Shown here piece by piece: positions 1-10,962 of a stretch of DNA of 64,000 nt (its first letter is position 1; each line of letters opens with the position of its first letter). Both the position numbers and the translations under genes were made by a program. Where the stretch lies: NCBI GenBank assembly GCA_963965975.1, contig OZ014412.1, positions 15,018,849-15,082,848 on the forward strand. Direction: 5' to 3'. The notes under the pieces were generated by a model, which saw only the letters and a list, made by a program, of their open reading frames with translations, searched no databases and had not been told where the DNA came from. The DNA is from Xestospongia bergquistia. Lineage: Eukaryota > Porifera > Demospongiae > Haplosclerida > Petrosiidae.

Positions 1-45
1 GCTGCTGACCAGCTGTGACATATGGGAGGAGAGTTGTCTGTAAGG

Positions 46-53
46 TATATAAA
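46..53 (+). promoter_or_regulatory. TATA box of broken gene A
   Basis: TATATAAA lies 88 bp before the position of the lost start codon. The context (GTCTGTAAGG before it, a TCAGATTAAAT-type leader after it) matches the promoters of the intact C and D genes. A CAGCTG site lies at 10-15 just upstream; its 52-bp partner would lie outside the window. Confidence 0.6.
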
Positions 54-140
54 GAACACTCTTCATTCTTTTTTTCAGATTATTTAAAAGACTTTCTTCA
101 GATTAAATCCCGCTTCAGCAAACAATCAGTTGAAAGAAAT

Positions 141-586
141 ATAAATCAATATTATAGTAATTATTTTAATAACATGTGTGCTTAACTTTGTGTTATCTAC
201 TTTGTAGCTTATAGTATTACTTTCTTAAACAAGTCAGGTAAGTTAGCGCTGGTTACATATGGACCTGCAAAGGATTGGTGAATTTCACATCCAAATGTTG
301 GTGGTAGTAAACTTTTTATTGAAGTAAGTTATAAATTATCAAATCAATGCATTTATTACATTAAACTTTCATACAGACTTGTGGCAAAGATTCAACAAGT
401 GGTACTTTCAAGATTAAAATTTTAAATGAAGAAATTCTGGTTAAGTTCATGTATGGAGAAGGACAAATGCCTTCCTTTGACTACTCAGTGTTGAGTGAAG
501 GTCCTTATGCAGTTCAAATAGTTAGCGGACCAAGCACTGAAGGTACTTCAGCTAGCTGCACTTTCGAAGTTTTTGATCTAAAATGA
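141..586 (+). pseudogene. Gene A: broken single-domain family member
   Basis: Three-exon copy of the window's main family: exon 1 equivalent 141-156, exon 2 208-323, exon 3 377-586, with GT-AG introns of 51 and 53 bp in the family's usual phases (1, then 0). Two lesions are visible. The start codon is ATA (141-143) where intact copies have ATG, and the W-W motif reads TGG-TGA, giving an in-frame stop at 279-281. Exon 3 is fully open and carries SGTFKI, a G-Q-M-P segment, EGPY and CTFEV, ending D-L-K at TGA 584-586. The promoter and splice sites are preserved, so inactivation looks fairly recent. A start at another ATG, or readthrough of TGA, cannot be excluded but is not suggested. A possible AATAAA polyadenylation signal lies at 730-735. 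Confidence 0.75.
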
Positions 587-905
587 ATATGACGATCTAC
601 AATGATAAAGTTGAAAGAAAGAATACAAACAATATAAATAGAGACTAAAGTTTTGCAGCCATTTATTTTTCATTTTCCTTATTTGATAGGCCTTTGTTTA
701 TTATTATGCACTCGTTAAAAAGATTTTTCAATAAAGCTAACATTATAACATTAAAATGGTTAATAAGCCAGAAGATTGCACAATATTTATTGTGAGAGTT
801 ATGCAGCAGAGTTATGTGACAATATAATAATACAGTACAAAAGAAGTTAATCCTAATAAATTGTTTTTAAAAATTGCACACAGCTTTAATATACTTTTGA
901 TAATT

Positions 906-962
906 ACAGCTGGCATCAGAAGGTGATAGATTTCAATCTTAAATTTAAGTAGCAACAGCTGC
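906..962 (+). repeat. Dispersed copy of paired-CAGCTG element
   Basis: About 57 bp bounded by CAGCTG at 907-912 and 956-961, with GGTGATAGATTTC between them. The same layout sits directly upstream of TATA in the C and D genes, but here there is no gene next to it. The foldback element at 969-1419 is inserted a few bases beyond its right edge. Confidence 0.6.
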
Positions 963-968
963 AAATCA

Positions 969-1419
969 TACGGAAGCCGAAGGCGGCCATCCATTTCTAC
1001 TTCGTAATTTCATATTCTACTTTGAAGTTTTTCAAAATTATTCCAATTCTACTTTGCAGTTTTCCCAATTCCAATTCTATTTTCTATTCTTCGATGGAAT
1101 ATTTAACAACTAATATCCTCTATCCCCACCCTAACCGGAAACATGTCGCTTCGCTCCATTCTAAGAGACGGCTCGCGGTGCTCGCTTTACTTCATGGAGC
1201 TCAATGAAGTAAAGCGCGAGCACCGCGAGCTGTCTCTTAGAATGGAGCGAAGCGACATGTTTCCAGTTAGGGTGGGGGGATAGGATTTTAGTTGTTAAAT
1301 GTTCCATCGAAGAATAGAAAATAGAATTGGAATTGGAAAACTTCAAAGTAGAATATGAAATTACGAAGTAGAATTGGAAATTACGAAGTAGAAATGGATG
1401 GCCGCCTTCGGCTTCCGTA
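969..1419. mobile_element. 451-bp foldback MITE with 6-bp target duplication
   Basis: The element is a nearly complete inverted repeat: about 225-bp arms meet at a short palindromic centre near 1196-1203. Both ends read TACGGAAGCCGAAGGCGGCC inward. It is flanked by AAATCA at 963-968 and again at 1420-1425, a clean target-site duplication. The arms are clearly more GC-rich than the surroundings, and the right arm has an extra repeat of about 20 bp. There is no open reading frame for a transposase, so this is a non-autonomous DNA element. Superfamily unassigned. The short ORFs within it are by-products of the palindrome. Confidence 0.85.
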
Positions 1420-1425
1420 AAATCA

Positions 1426-2065
1426 GCTTGTTAGCGGGAGAAGGTGATAGATTTCTTAAGTGCCAACAGCTGTCCTCTAATGTTATGTTTTTAAATACAG
1501 TGCAAACTGTGAAACTAGGTGATATCTTTCATAGCTGTTCTGCCTTACAACAATCATGCATGTTACAGGTAGTCAACAAGAAACTTTGATAAATGCTGTC
1601 ATACCTCAAGTTAAAAATTAAACTTGCTAAAATTTTTTTATATTTTACACAGGAGGCATATAAGCATTATTACTAAAGGTATTGCCATATATGGAAACTA
1701 CCAGTGTCGATGCTTCCATGCTGCCAGAAAATGAATGCAAAATGATTGTTAGTTTAAAAAAAGAGGTACATACTGACTCTACTGTAAGTAATTTGATAGT
1801 CTAAAAACATTTTGAAGAATTTAAAATACTTTTACTCAGCTGACTTTTTACTGCAAGAAAGGGAAATTGAACAATACAGAATACTTAACTAGGCAAAAGT
1901 TACCCAGCCTCCTAGTGTTGACAAATAAACCCAGCTAGACAGCTTTTGTACTGTACAGCTGGCTGTCCAATATACTGTTAATAATTGTAGCTGGCCATCT
2001 GTCTAAAATTAAATAAGCAAAAACTACAGAAAAGGACATCAACGAGAGAATGTGATAAATTTTCT
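1426..2065. other. Intergenic, CAGCTG-type repeats, no gene seen
   Basis: Contains degenerate copies of the CAGCTG-bounded short repeat (for example near 1440-1490 and 1985-2080). I see no exon of the family and no other coding region. Confidence 0.5.
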
Positions 2066-2524
2066 TTAAGGCGACAGGTGCTCCTTAATAACTTGGAAGG
2101 TGCAGTTAGCTGTCATACCTTCAACGAAAGGTCCATTAGTAATCTGAACAATATAAGGACCTGAGGTCAACTTTTTAGATGTAAGGGAGGCCTTTTGTCC
2201 AGGTTTGTAAGAAAAATCAACCTGAATTTCTTCACCTGAAACTAAAATCTTGAAAGTACCAGATGCTGAACCATGGCCAGTAACCTAAGTACAAATTTAT
2301 GCAATAAAGAACTGATTTCATGCTTTATAACAAACCTGGATAAAGCCTTGAGTATTTATCACGTTTGGACGTGAAAGCCACTATTCATTTACACTTCCAT
2401 ATGTAAGTATTATTGCTGCACCTGAACTGTTTAAGGCAGTAATATCAAACGCTATATACAAAGAAGAAAATATATCTCAGGCATACATATTAATAAAATA
2501 ATTACTGTAATAGTCACTGCTCAT
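2066..2524 (-). pseudogene. Gene B: broken single-domain family member
   Basis: Minus-strand copy: exon 1 2506-2524 (M-S-S-D-Y-Y), exon 2 2336-2451, exon 3 2066-2284, with introns of 54 and 51 bp in standard phases. Exon 2 reads FDITALNSSGAA and then has an in-frame TAG at 2381-2383 in place of the first Trp of the W-W motif. Exon 3 is open (SGTFKI, KPGQK, SGPY, CTFQV), but its last residues differ from the usual D-P-x-K end, finishing I-K-E-H-L-S-P. The TATA position has decayed (TATGAAAAG on the minus strand near 2620-2630). Exon 3 resembles genes E, G and H more than the C/D genes. Confidence 0.75.
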
Positions 2525-2739
2525 GTTTCTTTCAATAGAAGTCTGTTGACTATGAGCTGAAGAGGGATTTATAATCTGAAGAAAGTCTATTGACTGATAT
2601 GAAAACTAAGCTAAGAAGGTCTTTTCATACTTTACAGGCAGCTTCACTCCCATTTGTACAGCTGTCAAACTGCAATAGGTGAAAGATTTCATATTGTAGC
2701 TATTGAGAATGTAATTGCTACGCTGCATATATTGTTTGA

Positions 2740-2804
2740 TAATTACAGCTGGCCAACAGAAAATGGTGTAAGATTTTTTAATTGGACAAGGCAACAGCTG
2801 CCTT
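2740..2804 (+). repeat. Paired-CAGCTG element
   Basis: CAGCTG at 2746-2751 and 2795-2800 with GGCCAACAG and AAGGCAA inner flanks. It is one of several such units upstream of gene B. Another degenerate unit lies nearer the gene at about 2658-2725. Confidence 0.55.
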
Positions 2805-2860
2805 CTATTTATTTGCATGTAGATACCTTGTGTGTAAACAGAGAAGAAAAATGATATATT

Positions 2861-4423
2861 TATATGTTATAGGTAGAGTTAACAGGAGTTAGGAAAAAGC
2901 TGTATAGGCTCCCATTATTTAAAATTGCTGTAAAAAGTTACTAGAGAAATATCTTTTCAAAATAGACAAGGCAATACCTCCTCCTTTAGAGGCAACTATA
3001 ACATCAACTCCTAATAACTAATAGTTCCATTTATTGATACAATGAAACAAATTATTATGGTACTTTTTATATATAGAGTTGATACTTTATCAGGAACTGT
3101 AATCTGGTATGCATAATCTCATGTAAAATTTTAAAATATAGAAATAGACACTTATTCCTACCTTTTTATCAATTTAATTTTTGGTTTTAGAACTAAGCCA
3201 CTTAATTAGTCACAAAGTGCCACATCCTGGAAACTTGAATGTGAGTGTAGTATAACTAAGTAATAACATTTCAAATAAAATAAAATCTAAACCAGTGAAA
3301 GGGAGAAGGAGAAAGAGTGAAAGTTGTATGATGTGTATACATGTGTGTGTGAGAGAGAAAGAAAGAGAGAATGTACCATTTCTCACAACCTTTGAGGCTC
3401 CTAAAGCTAAAAGGAGATCGTGTGTTGCTCAGTTATTTTTAATCTAGTTACTGTAATATTTCTTCATTTTATCAATTGACATAAACAGATATCATCAATT
3501 ATTGATATACTTTGAACAAAACATGTGCAGGAGAAGGCAATATACAAGGTATAAATTGTCCTAGTTACTGCCATCCTATATAATACTAATAATTACATCT
3601 GTCTAAAAAGAGAAGGTGATTGATTTTCTATCTAGATAAAATAACAGCTGCCATTTCATTACTAGTTAGTATCTAGAGTCCAAAAAAGTGAATAGGCAAT
3701 ATAGATTTCTTACCTAGGCCACAGTTATTCAGCCTCCTAGTGTTGACAATGACACACATCTGTCAAAGAAATATGCAGCTTTTCTCCAATATACTGTTAA
3801 TAGTTACAGCTGGCCATCAGAAAGTGTTATATTTTATTCTGAAATGAACAAGGCAACAGCTGTAAATACAGACATCAATAGCAAAAGGTGAAAACTTTCT
3901 TGGAGGCAGCAGCTTCTCTCTATTGACTGTTCATACATGTAGTGCAAACAGTTGAGCTAGATGATATTTTTCACAACTACAAAACCTGTTGTTCCATTTG
4001 ATTAACATGCATGTTATAGGTACCAGTAGTGTACAGGAAAATGTGATAAATTCCTAAATAAGTCAAGCAAAATAGTGATGAAGACAAACTGAAAAATGAG
4101 TTCTTTAAAATGATTGTTATGACTCCGCGTAATATAGACCTGTAAATTAGGATTGACTTCTGGAGTACCGTCTTATTTATTTTCACGTACACTGTGATGA
4201 ATAACTCTCACAATATACACTGTGCAATCTCCTGGCTTAGTTAAGTATTTTGCTGTTATTATTAATGTTAGCTTTATTAAAAAAAATGACTGTTTTTTAT
4301 GTACATAATATAAAATAAGGCCTATATAATAAGAAAAACAAAAGAATTAGCTGAAAAATGTTAGTTTCTAATTGTATTGTTCTATATTTTGTTTTTCAAG
4401 TTTAGCATCAGAGCTCATTATTA
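2861..4423. other. Intergenic repeats at left edge of unit 1
   Basis: No gene seen. Holds GA- and TG-rich stretches near 3300-3375 and further paired-CAGCTG copies (3807-3812 with 3857-3862). From about 3590 it matches 11637 onward at very high identity, marking the start of a segmental duplication. Confidence 0.5.
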
Positions 4424-4470
4424 TTATTTCCTCGGATCAAGAACTTCAAAAGTGCATCAAGCGGTTACAT
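4424..4470 (-). pseudogene. 3' tail of a D-type exon 3
   Basis: The minus strand reads the end of exon 3 (C-T-F-E-V-L-D-P-R-K, then TAA at 4424-4426), preceded by an in-frame TGA just before the Cys. The rest of the gene is absent. Its 3' flank is also D-like, so this is the stump of a deleted D gene. Equivalents occur at 12428-12467 and 22947-22993. Confidence 0.65.
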
Positions 4471-4706
4471 CTTTTTTTTGTAGTTTTTATTGTTTTACGA
4501 ACAGCACAAATAAGTAAGTATATGTATTAATTTTTATTGATTTGTGACAGATTTTAGGAAGATGTAAAGTATGTTACTTAAATTTAACATTTTATGTAAA
4601 AACTCTAGCTTATTATTGTTGCTTTGAAAGCTTTTCTCATTACACTACCTATAATTAAAGTGACTGTAATCATTGTTTGATCTGTGAGTATATTTATATA
4701 TATTAT

Positions 4707-4762
4707 ATAGTATGAACACTGTTTATCTATATAAATGATATGATAAACAGTGTTGATACTAT
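4707..4762 (+). other. Hairpin with 21-bp arms, conserved between units
   Basis: Arms 4707-4727 and 4742-4762 pair with one mismatch around a 14-nt loop. Units 2 and 3 keep it (about 12717-12775 and 23229-23287). The visible changes in the right arm include an A-to-G that would still pair as G-U in plus-strand RNA. Function unknown; it may be an old element end. Confidence 0.5.
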
Positions 4763-4933
4763 ATTATGATAGATGTCAATATAATATTAATTGAAATGAA
4801 GTCCTATTCATCACAATATGTCTACAGTCGCTTTCTGTAACATGTAGTTAGAGAGCAACTGTTACTTTGTCCAAATAGGAAATCGATTGCTTTTCTGTTG
4901 TCCATCTGTAATGATCAAACAATATATGAAGGG

Positions 4934-5029
4934 CAGCTGTTGCTTTTAATATAACTATGAAATCTATCACCTAATGCTGTTTGGCCAGCTGTAACATATG
5001 GGAGGGAAGCTGTCTGTAAGGTATATAAA
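4934..5029 (+). promoter_or_regulatory. Promoter of gene C: paired CAGCTG plus TATA
   Basis: CAGCTG at 4934-4939 and 4986-4991 (52 bp start to start, about five helical turns), then TATATAAA at 5022-5029. Between the CAGCTG sites is GAAATCTATCACC, the reverse complement of the core of the dispersed element. CAGCTG fits an E-box for bHLH factors; factor binding is inference. Confidence 0.65.
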
Positions 5030-5125
5030 GACTTTTCTTAGCTCAGATTTTAGATCAGTCAAGAGTCTTTCTACAGATTAAATCAATCTTCAACTGACAA
5101 TCAACAGTCTTCATTTGAAGGAAAC

Positions 5126-5576
5126 ATGAGTAGTAATTATTTCGGTAATTATTTTAACAACATGTGTGTCTGACTTAGTGTTTTTTTCTTCATAGAATAT
5201 AATATTACTGTCTTAAGCAAGATAGGTAAGATAATACCAGTTACATATGGAAGTGTATATGAATGGTGGATCTCACATCCAAATCTTTTTTATACTCAAG
5301 CCTATATCCAGGTATATCATAAATAATCTTATCAGTGTTTTTACTAAACAAATTTTTATACAGGCTGTAGGCATGGATAGAGTGTCTGGCACTTTCAAGA
5401 TGACAATTTCAGATGAAGTAATTCAGGTTGATTTCAATTACGAAGATGGACAAATGCCTTCCTTAAACCATAAAACATTGAGCCCAGGTCCTTATGAAAT
5501 TAAGATGATTGGTGGAATCACTGTTGAAGGTTCAAAAATTAACTGTACTTTGGAACTTTATGATCCAAGGAAATAA
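5126..5576 (+). CDS. Gene C: single-domain family protein, 115 aa
   Basis: Three exons: 5126-5144, 5196-5311, 5364-5576, joined by GT-AG introns of 51 and 52 bp. The ATG at 5126 is chosen because it is shared by all intact paralogues and lies 97 bp after TATA. Leader M-S-S-N-Y-F, then YNITVLSKIG, EWWISHPN at the exon 2 end, then SGTFKMTISDEV, GQMPSL, SPGPYEIKMIGG and CTLELYDPRK. The alternating hydrophobic pattern suggests an all-beta fold. No signal peptide, transmembrane segment or Cys pairing pattern is visible. I do not recognise the family and assign no function. Almost identical to C2 at 13134. The longer ORF reading through intron 2 is a by-product. Confidence 0.85.
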
Positions 5577-7460
5577 TAATGACCTGTGATTCGAAATGTT
5601 GAAAAAAAGAGTGCAAAGCAGTACAAATAGAGACTAATGTTTTCCAGCTAATTTTTTGGTTTTCTTTATCATATAGGTCTTCATTTTATATTATGTACAT
5701 ATTTAACAATTTTTTTGCTAAAGCTAACATTAATAATAACAGTAAAATACTTAACTAAAATACTTAACTAAGCCAGGAGATTGCACAGTGTATATTATTA
5801 GAGTTATTCATCTAAGTGTATGTCACAACAAATAAGACAATATTGCAAAAGTCAATCCTAATTCACAGGTCTATTACGCTGAGTCATAACAATCTTCATC
5901 AACAGCAGTTCTGAAAGCAAAATAAGCTGAGATGTCCAAACCTTAACATGAGATTGCACACTGTATCTTGTGAGAGTTATTCAACAGAGTGTATGTGAAA
6001 ATAAAAAACACAGTACTGCAGAAGTCATTCTGATTATACATCCTTATTGTTTATAATGATGGTTGATAATTAGAGATAACAAACTTGATAGGTTTCAATC
6101 TTAAATTTTAAAGGTGACTGGTGCTTCCTTTGTTTTGCGTAACAGTTACATTGGCTAGGAGAAGAAAGTGATGTCTCCAAAGTAGAAACAGTAACATCTT
6201 TCTTCTAATGTTACTTGTACTTAAGTACTGAGGTATGTACTTGCAAGTACTTAAATACTTATAAGTACTTTGAAGTACCTTTAAGTCTTTTAAGTCCTTC
6301 TAATGTTATTGATCAAAGGTGTTACCTTTTCATACTTAACTGCATCAACCAGGTGCTAAATAGAGGTCAAAGACTCAAAGTTATCTCATGAGTAGTCATG
6401 CATATATAACTTATTCATTACTTAAGTACTTTCAAAAGTACTTGGCCCCATGTCTGATTGCAACAATACATGCATGGTTAGTATGTGACTGTTCCTAAGA
6501 ATGTCTTCTCCACATTTCAGATAATGTAAAAGGTTTATCTCACAAAGGTGTAGCCACAAGTCAAAACCCAAGACAAACAAATGAATTAGGTAAGTGACTT
6601 ATAACAGGTGAAGTCAGTGAAGCCATTAAAAAGGTAGACAACCATTCACTACTAGCAATTAGCATAAGACATAGAACTCAACCAGAAAACTTACACTATA
6701 TATTGTGGTCAATTATTGATTATCTATCCACCTGTACAGTCATGTCAACAACACCTTTACGCATGACTATTATATTAATAATTTATTTCCTTTTTGTTTC
6801 GTTTTAAGTAGACAATAAAGAATATATTAAATATTATAATAGCTGTAAGTATGGAAGAGATCACACTAGCTACTAAGGTTGATAAAAATATCAATGTAGT
6901 AATATTGTTACTAGTAGCAGTACTAGTAATGAAAGATAACTACTAACAGTAGGAATAATTGTAGTGGTAGTAGTAGCTAAACACAAATTGATATATTAAT
7001 TATTATCACTATATATGATAAGAGTGTCAGGTATATATTAAAATTCTATTGTAAATATTGTTATTGTACTTTTTCTAAGTATGAAGAAATAAGTATTGCA
7101 TTGTTCAAAGATGTTTACAGAGGTTTGAACCTTAATCAGTCACACCCAATTTAAAGCACTCATGGTAACAAAAAATTAAATTTGAAGTGGGTCATCAGTT
7201 ACTTTATGTGGTTATCTTTCATTTATTGGCTTCAAAATTCACATACAACAATATTATATAATGAGATATAATGAATCTAATTTAATAGATCAGACCACTG
7301 TTGTTAAACTAATTATGCTCACTTCTAGTATACTAATAAGGAATCTGTTATAACATAATTTAAATTGTTACAATATTGAGGATATTTAATTAGTTCTTAT
7401 AATGTTTGTAAATTGAAAGTAAATGGATAGAAGTATGTGACTAAAATGGATAGAAGTATG
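5577..7460. other. 3' flank of C and unit-1-specific insert
   Basis: 5577-6210 is shared with units 2-4. From 6212 to about 7460 unit 1 differs: an AAGTACTT-rich segment (6211-6450) is followed by about 1 kb that I cannot match elsewhere in the window. No gene seen. Confidence 0.5.
6211..6450. mobile_element. AAGTACTT-rich possible DNA-element end
   Basis: Repeated AAGTACTT motifs cluster at both ends (6217-6285 and 6421-6445). The right end, read inward from the minus strand, starts GGGGCCAAGTACTTTTGAAA, a layout seen in hAT-type elements. No clear target duplication and no transposase. Assignment is tentative. Confidence 0.25.
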
Positions 7461-7559
7461 TAACTGTTTAAGGCAGTAATATGAAATGCTACATACAAAG
7501 AAACAAATATCTCAGGCACACATATTATTAAAATAACTACTGTAATATTCACTGCTCAT
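7461..7559 (-). pseudogene. J1: 5' stump of a family pseudogene
   Basis: Exon 1 (7541-7559, with ATG) and the first bases of exon 2 survive and match J copies in units 2 and 4. Exon 3 and the rest of exon 2 were replaced by the unit-1-specific sequence ending near 7460. Confidence 0.55.
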
Positions 7560-9632
7560 ACATTTTTCAATAGAAATCAGTTTATATTACTATGAGCTGA
7601 AGAGGGATTTATAATCTGTAGAAAGTCATTTCAAAAAATCAACTAAGAAATATCTTTTATACCCTAATGAGAGTTTCCCTCCCATTTATGCTGCTGGCTA
7701 ACAGCAATAGGTGATAGATTTCATATCATATAGCTATAGAAAATGAAGCTGATGCTCTACATATATTGTTTGAATTACAGCTGGCCAACAGAAAATGGCG
7801 TAAGATTTCCTAGGTAGACAAAGCAACAGCTGCCTTTATTTATTTGCATGTTGATACCTTGTGTGTAAACAGAGTACATAAATGATATATTTTTTATGTT
7901 ATAGGTAGAGTTAACAGGAGTTAGGAAAAGCTGCTCAGGTTCCTATTTTTAAAAATTATTGTACAAAGTTAATGGAAAAGCCAATATCGTTTCAAAAATA
8001 GACAATGCGATATCACTCCATTTAGAGGCAGCTATATAAACATCATCTCCAAATAACTATTAGTTCTTATGAGATAAATTATTATGGTACTTTGTATACA
8101 TTGAATTCTATAATGAAGTTAATAATTTATCAGGTATCGTAATCTGGTATGTATAAAGTCATATAAAGTTATAAAATACGCAAATAGTCACTTATTCCAA
8201 TCCTTTCATCAAAATTAATTAATTATGTTGTTTGTGGTTTGTGAAGTAAGCTTATTTATGACTGGAAGTCACAAAGTGCCATCTCTGCAAACTTGAATGA
8301 TGAGTTCACTATAACTAATTATAAGCAATAACCTTTCAAATAAATAAAAAACTAAACCAGTGAAAGAGAGAAGTTGAGAGAGTGAAAGTTAGTGCACGTA
8401 AGGTGTGTGTGTGGATGTGTGTGAGAGAGAATGAAAGAGAGAATGTGCCACTTTTCACAAACTTTGAGGCTCTTCAAGCTAAAATGAGATTATGTCAACA
8501 CACTGCAGCCACAGATATTTTTTTCTAGTTATTTAATATCTCTTCATTTTTATCAATCTACATAAATAGATATCATCTATTTCTGATATACTTAGAGTAA
8601 AATAGGAGAAAGCAATAGACAAGGCAACAGTTATCCTAGTTACTGCTATCCTATATAATACTAATAATTACATCTGTCTAAAAAGAGAAGGTGATTGATT
8701 TTCAATCTAGATAAGATAGCAGCTGCCATTTCATCGCTGGTTAGTATCTAGAGTCCAAAAAAGTGAATAGGCAATATAGATTTCTTAACTAGGTCACAGT
8801 TATTCAGCCTCCTAGTGTTGACAATGGCTTACATCTATCAAACAAATTCACAGCTTTCCTCCATTGTACTGTTAATAATTACAGCTGGTCATCAGAAAGT
8901 GATAGATATCATTTTAAAACTAATAAGACAACAGATGCAAATACAGGTCATCAACAGGAAAAATGTGGAAATTTCTTGGAGGTAACAGCTGGTCTCTAAT
9001 GGCTGTTGATACAGGTAGTGCAAACAGCTGAACTAGATGATATTTTTCACAAATACAACAAGTATATCAGGATTAGATGATATCTGTTTATGTAGATTGG
9101 TAAAAATACAGAAATGTTAACATAACTAGATCTTAAGCAGCTCTATATTGACATAATCTCCTTTGTTTCATTTTAGCTTGCGAAGATTTAAAGATTATGG
9201 AGAATGTTTATAAGCCTCGTCTCTCTCTCTCTCTCTCTCCACTCATCACACACAAATATACTCTCTGAATTTTTATGGTTTGGACATCTCAGCCTGTCCA
9301 TTTGTTTTCAGAACTAGTATTGATGAAGATTGTTATGACTCGGTGTAACAGACCTGTAAATTTCGATTGATTTCTGCAGTAATGTTTTATTTGTTGTCGC
9401 ATACACTCAGATGAATAACTCTCACAATATACAGTGGAAAATCTCTTGGCTTAGTTAAGTAATTTACTGTTATTAATAATGTTAACTTTATCAAAATTGT
9501 TTTAAAAGTGCATATATATTATAAAATAAATGCCTATATAATAAGGAAAACCCAAAAATTTGCTACAAAATTTTAGTCTCTATTTGTACTGCTTTATATA
9601 TCGTTTTTCAAGTTTACCATCACAGCTCATTA
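7560..9632. other. Intergenic between J1 and D, repeats only
   Basis: No gene seen. Contains several paired-CAGCTG units, GA/TG-rich DNA near 8380-8450 and a TC repeat at 9220-9240. It continues into the D gene 3' flank. Confidence 0.5.
9220..9240 (+). repeat. TC microsatellite
   Basis: Short (TC)n tract in the D gene 3' flank. The same site has about 59 bp in unit 2 (16123-16181) and about 20 bp in unit 4 (31519-31538), so it has changed length since duplication. Confidence 0.8.
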
Positions 9633-10088
9633 TTATTTCCTTGGATCAATAACTTCAAAAGTGCAGAAAGCTGCTCCATCTTTAAGATAAGGTCCATTAA
9701 TTATCACAACTACGTAAGGACCCGCGCTCAACTGTTTATGTACCAAGGCAGGCAATTCTCCAGGATTGTACCTGAAATCAACTTCAATTACTTCATCTGA
9801 AATTGTCATCTTGAAAGTACCAGATACTGAATCCTCGCCACCAGCCTGTATAAATGTTTGTGTAATAAAAGCAGTGATTTGATTATTTAAGATATACCTC
9901 AATAGATATAGACCCTCCAGGATTAATAACATTTGGATGTGAAAGCCACCAATCCTTTACAGGTCCATATGTACATGTTATCACTGTACCTGTCCTGTTT
10001 AAGGCAGTAATATTATATACTACAAAGAAAAAACACTAAGTCAGGCAAACATATTGTTAAAATAATTACCGTAATAATAACTACTCAT
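9633..10088 (-). CDS. Gene D: single-domain family protein, 117 aa
   Basis: Minus-strand exons: 10070-10088, 9898-10019, 9633-9845, with introns of 50 and 52 bp. Exon 2 is 122 nt, two codons longer than in C genes. Leader M-S-S-Y-Y-Y, then YNITALNRTG, DWWLSHPNV, a Gly-rich NPGGSISIE stretch, then SGTFKMTISDEV, PGELPAL, SAGPYVVVIINGP and CTFEVIDPRK. All three exons are open and splice sites are intact. No secretion signal. Exon 3 differs from the C type mainly in the middle and before the C-terminus. Its 5' leader has the GAACGAATC form just before ATG, unlike D2. Function unknown. Confidence 0.85.
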
Positions 10089-10184
10089 GATTCGTTCAAT
10101 TGGAGAATATTGATTGCGAGTTGAAGAGGGATTTAATCTGTAGAAAGACTCTTGACTGATCTAAAATCTGAGCTAAGAAAAGTC

Positions 10185-10276
10185 TTTATATACCTTACAG
10201 ACAGCTTCCCATATGTGACAGCTGGCCAAACAGCAATATGTGATAGGTTTCATAGTTATAGTAAAAGCAACAGCTG
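10185..10276 (-). promoter_or_regulatory. Promoter of gene D: TATA plus paired CAGCTG
   Basis: TATATAAA on the minus strand at 10185-10192, with CAGCTG at 10219-10224 and 10271-10276, again 52 bp apart. Sequence and spacing mirror the gene C promoter, so C and D genes probably share control. Confidence 0.65.
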
Positions 10277-10289
10277 CCCTCCGTATAGT

Positions 10290-10962
10290 GCTAGCATTTC
10301 CTGGAACAATCATAATAAGCAAATTTATATGTTTAATAGACATTTTCTTGGAAATGAATTCATACATTGTATTCAAAGTTATATTGTATATAGTATATAC
10401 TATGACCATGGTGAGAATGTAAGTCTTACAACTTTGAAATCAGTACTTGCTAAGGGCTTCTATATGGGTATTTTGAGATTAAAACCATTCAAGCATATCG
10501 ATAATCATAATTCTTAGAATCAAACTTGAACAATATAATTACATTCCATAAATTTAATTATTAATAGCAATATTTACATGTGGTTTGGTACAATCTACTT
10601 GTAGCAGTCTAGTCGATTAATTAAGATACTATTATTATTAACTTGCATATAACTATAATACATGAAATAAGAGTTATACTATATATATATTTTGAGAGGT
10701 CAAGCCTGCACTCTTTTCCTTCAGAAGTACTTTTGAAACAAATTACGAAACTTAAATAACAATATACTAAAATATTGAGTGTGTTTCCATTGGTCACCAG
10801 ACATGTAAGTTAATTGACTCTAGTGTAGTTTATATATAATATATATTAAGTTAATAATAACATAAACATAATCAGCTTAAAGTGTGAGTACCTGTAACTG
10901 GTAGTTTACTAAACAGCTATTTACATTTATGAAGCCATCCATCACTGCAGATATATCTATTG
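10290..10962 (+). repeat. Dispersed repeat R, copy beside gene D
   Basis: Begins near CTAGCATTTCCTGGAA and runs through a TTGGTCACCAGACATG segment to GCAGATATATCTATTG. The same sequence recurs in both orientations over the rest of the window (for example 32590-33260, 41990-42670, 46140-47300, 53470-54400, 61810-63990). ORFs in it recur only because the DNA does. Origin unknown. Confidence 0.65.

Larger units (their letters stand above)
3590..10290. repeat. Duplicated unit 1 (C gene, J remnant, D gene)
   Basis: Near-identical stretches recur in units 2 (about 11637-17230), 3 (about 22375-25735) and 4 (about 28140-32590) in the same orientation. Order inside: remnant exon of a D-type gene, C gene, J pseudogene, D gene. 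Relative to unit 2, unit 1 has about 1.2 kb of different sequence at 6212-7460. Boundaries are approximate because they were found by eye. Confidence 0.75.

Noticed and set aside
812-1589. ORFs on both strands across the foldback element
   Set aside because: Mirror-image products of the inverted arms; no family or transposase motifs.
9633-9932. Long D ORF starting inside exon 2 and crossing intron 2
   Set aside because: It drops the conserved Y-x-I-T to W-W segment and keeps a GT-AG intron that is spliced in all paralogues by structure.
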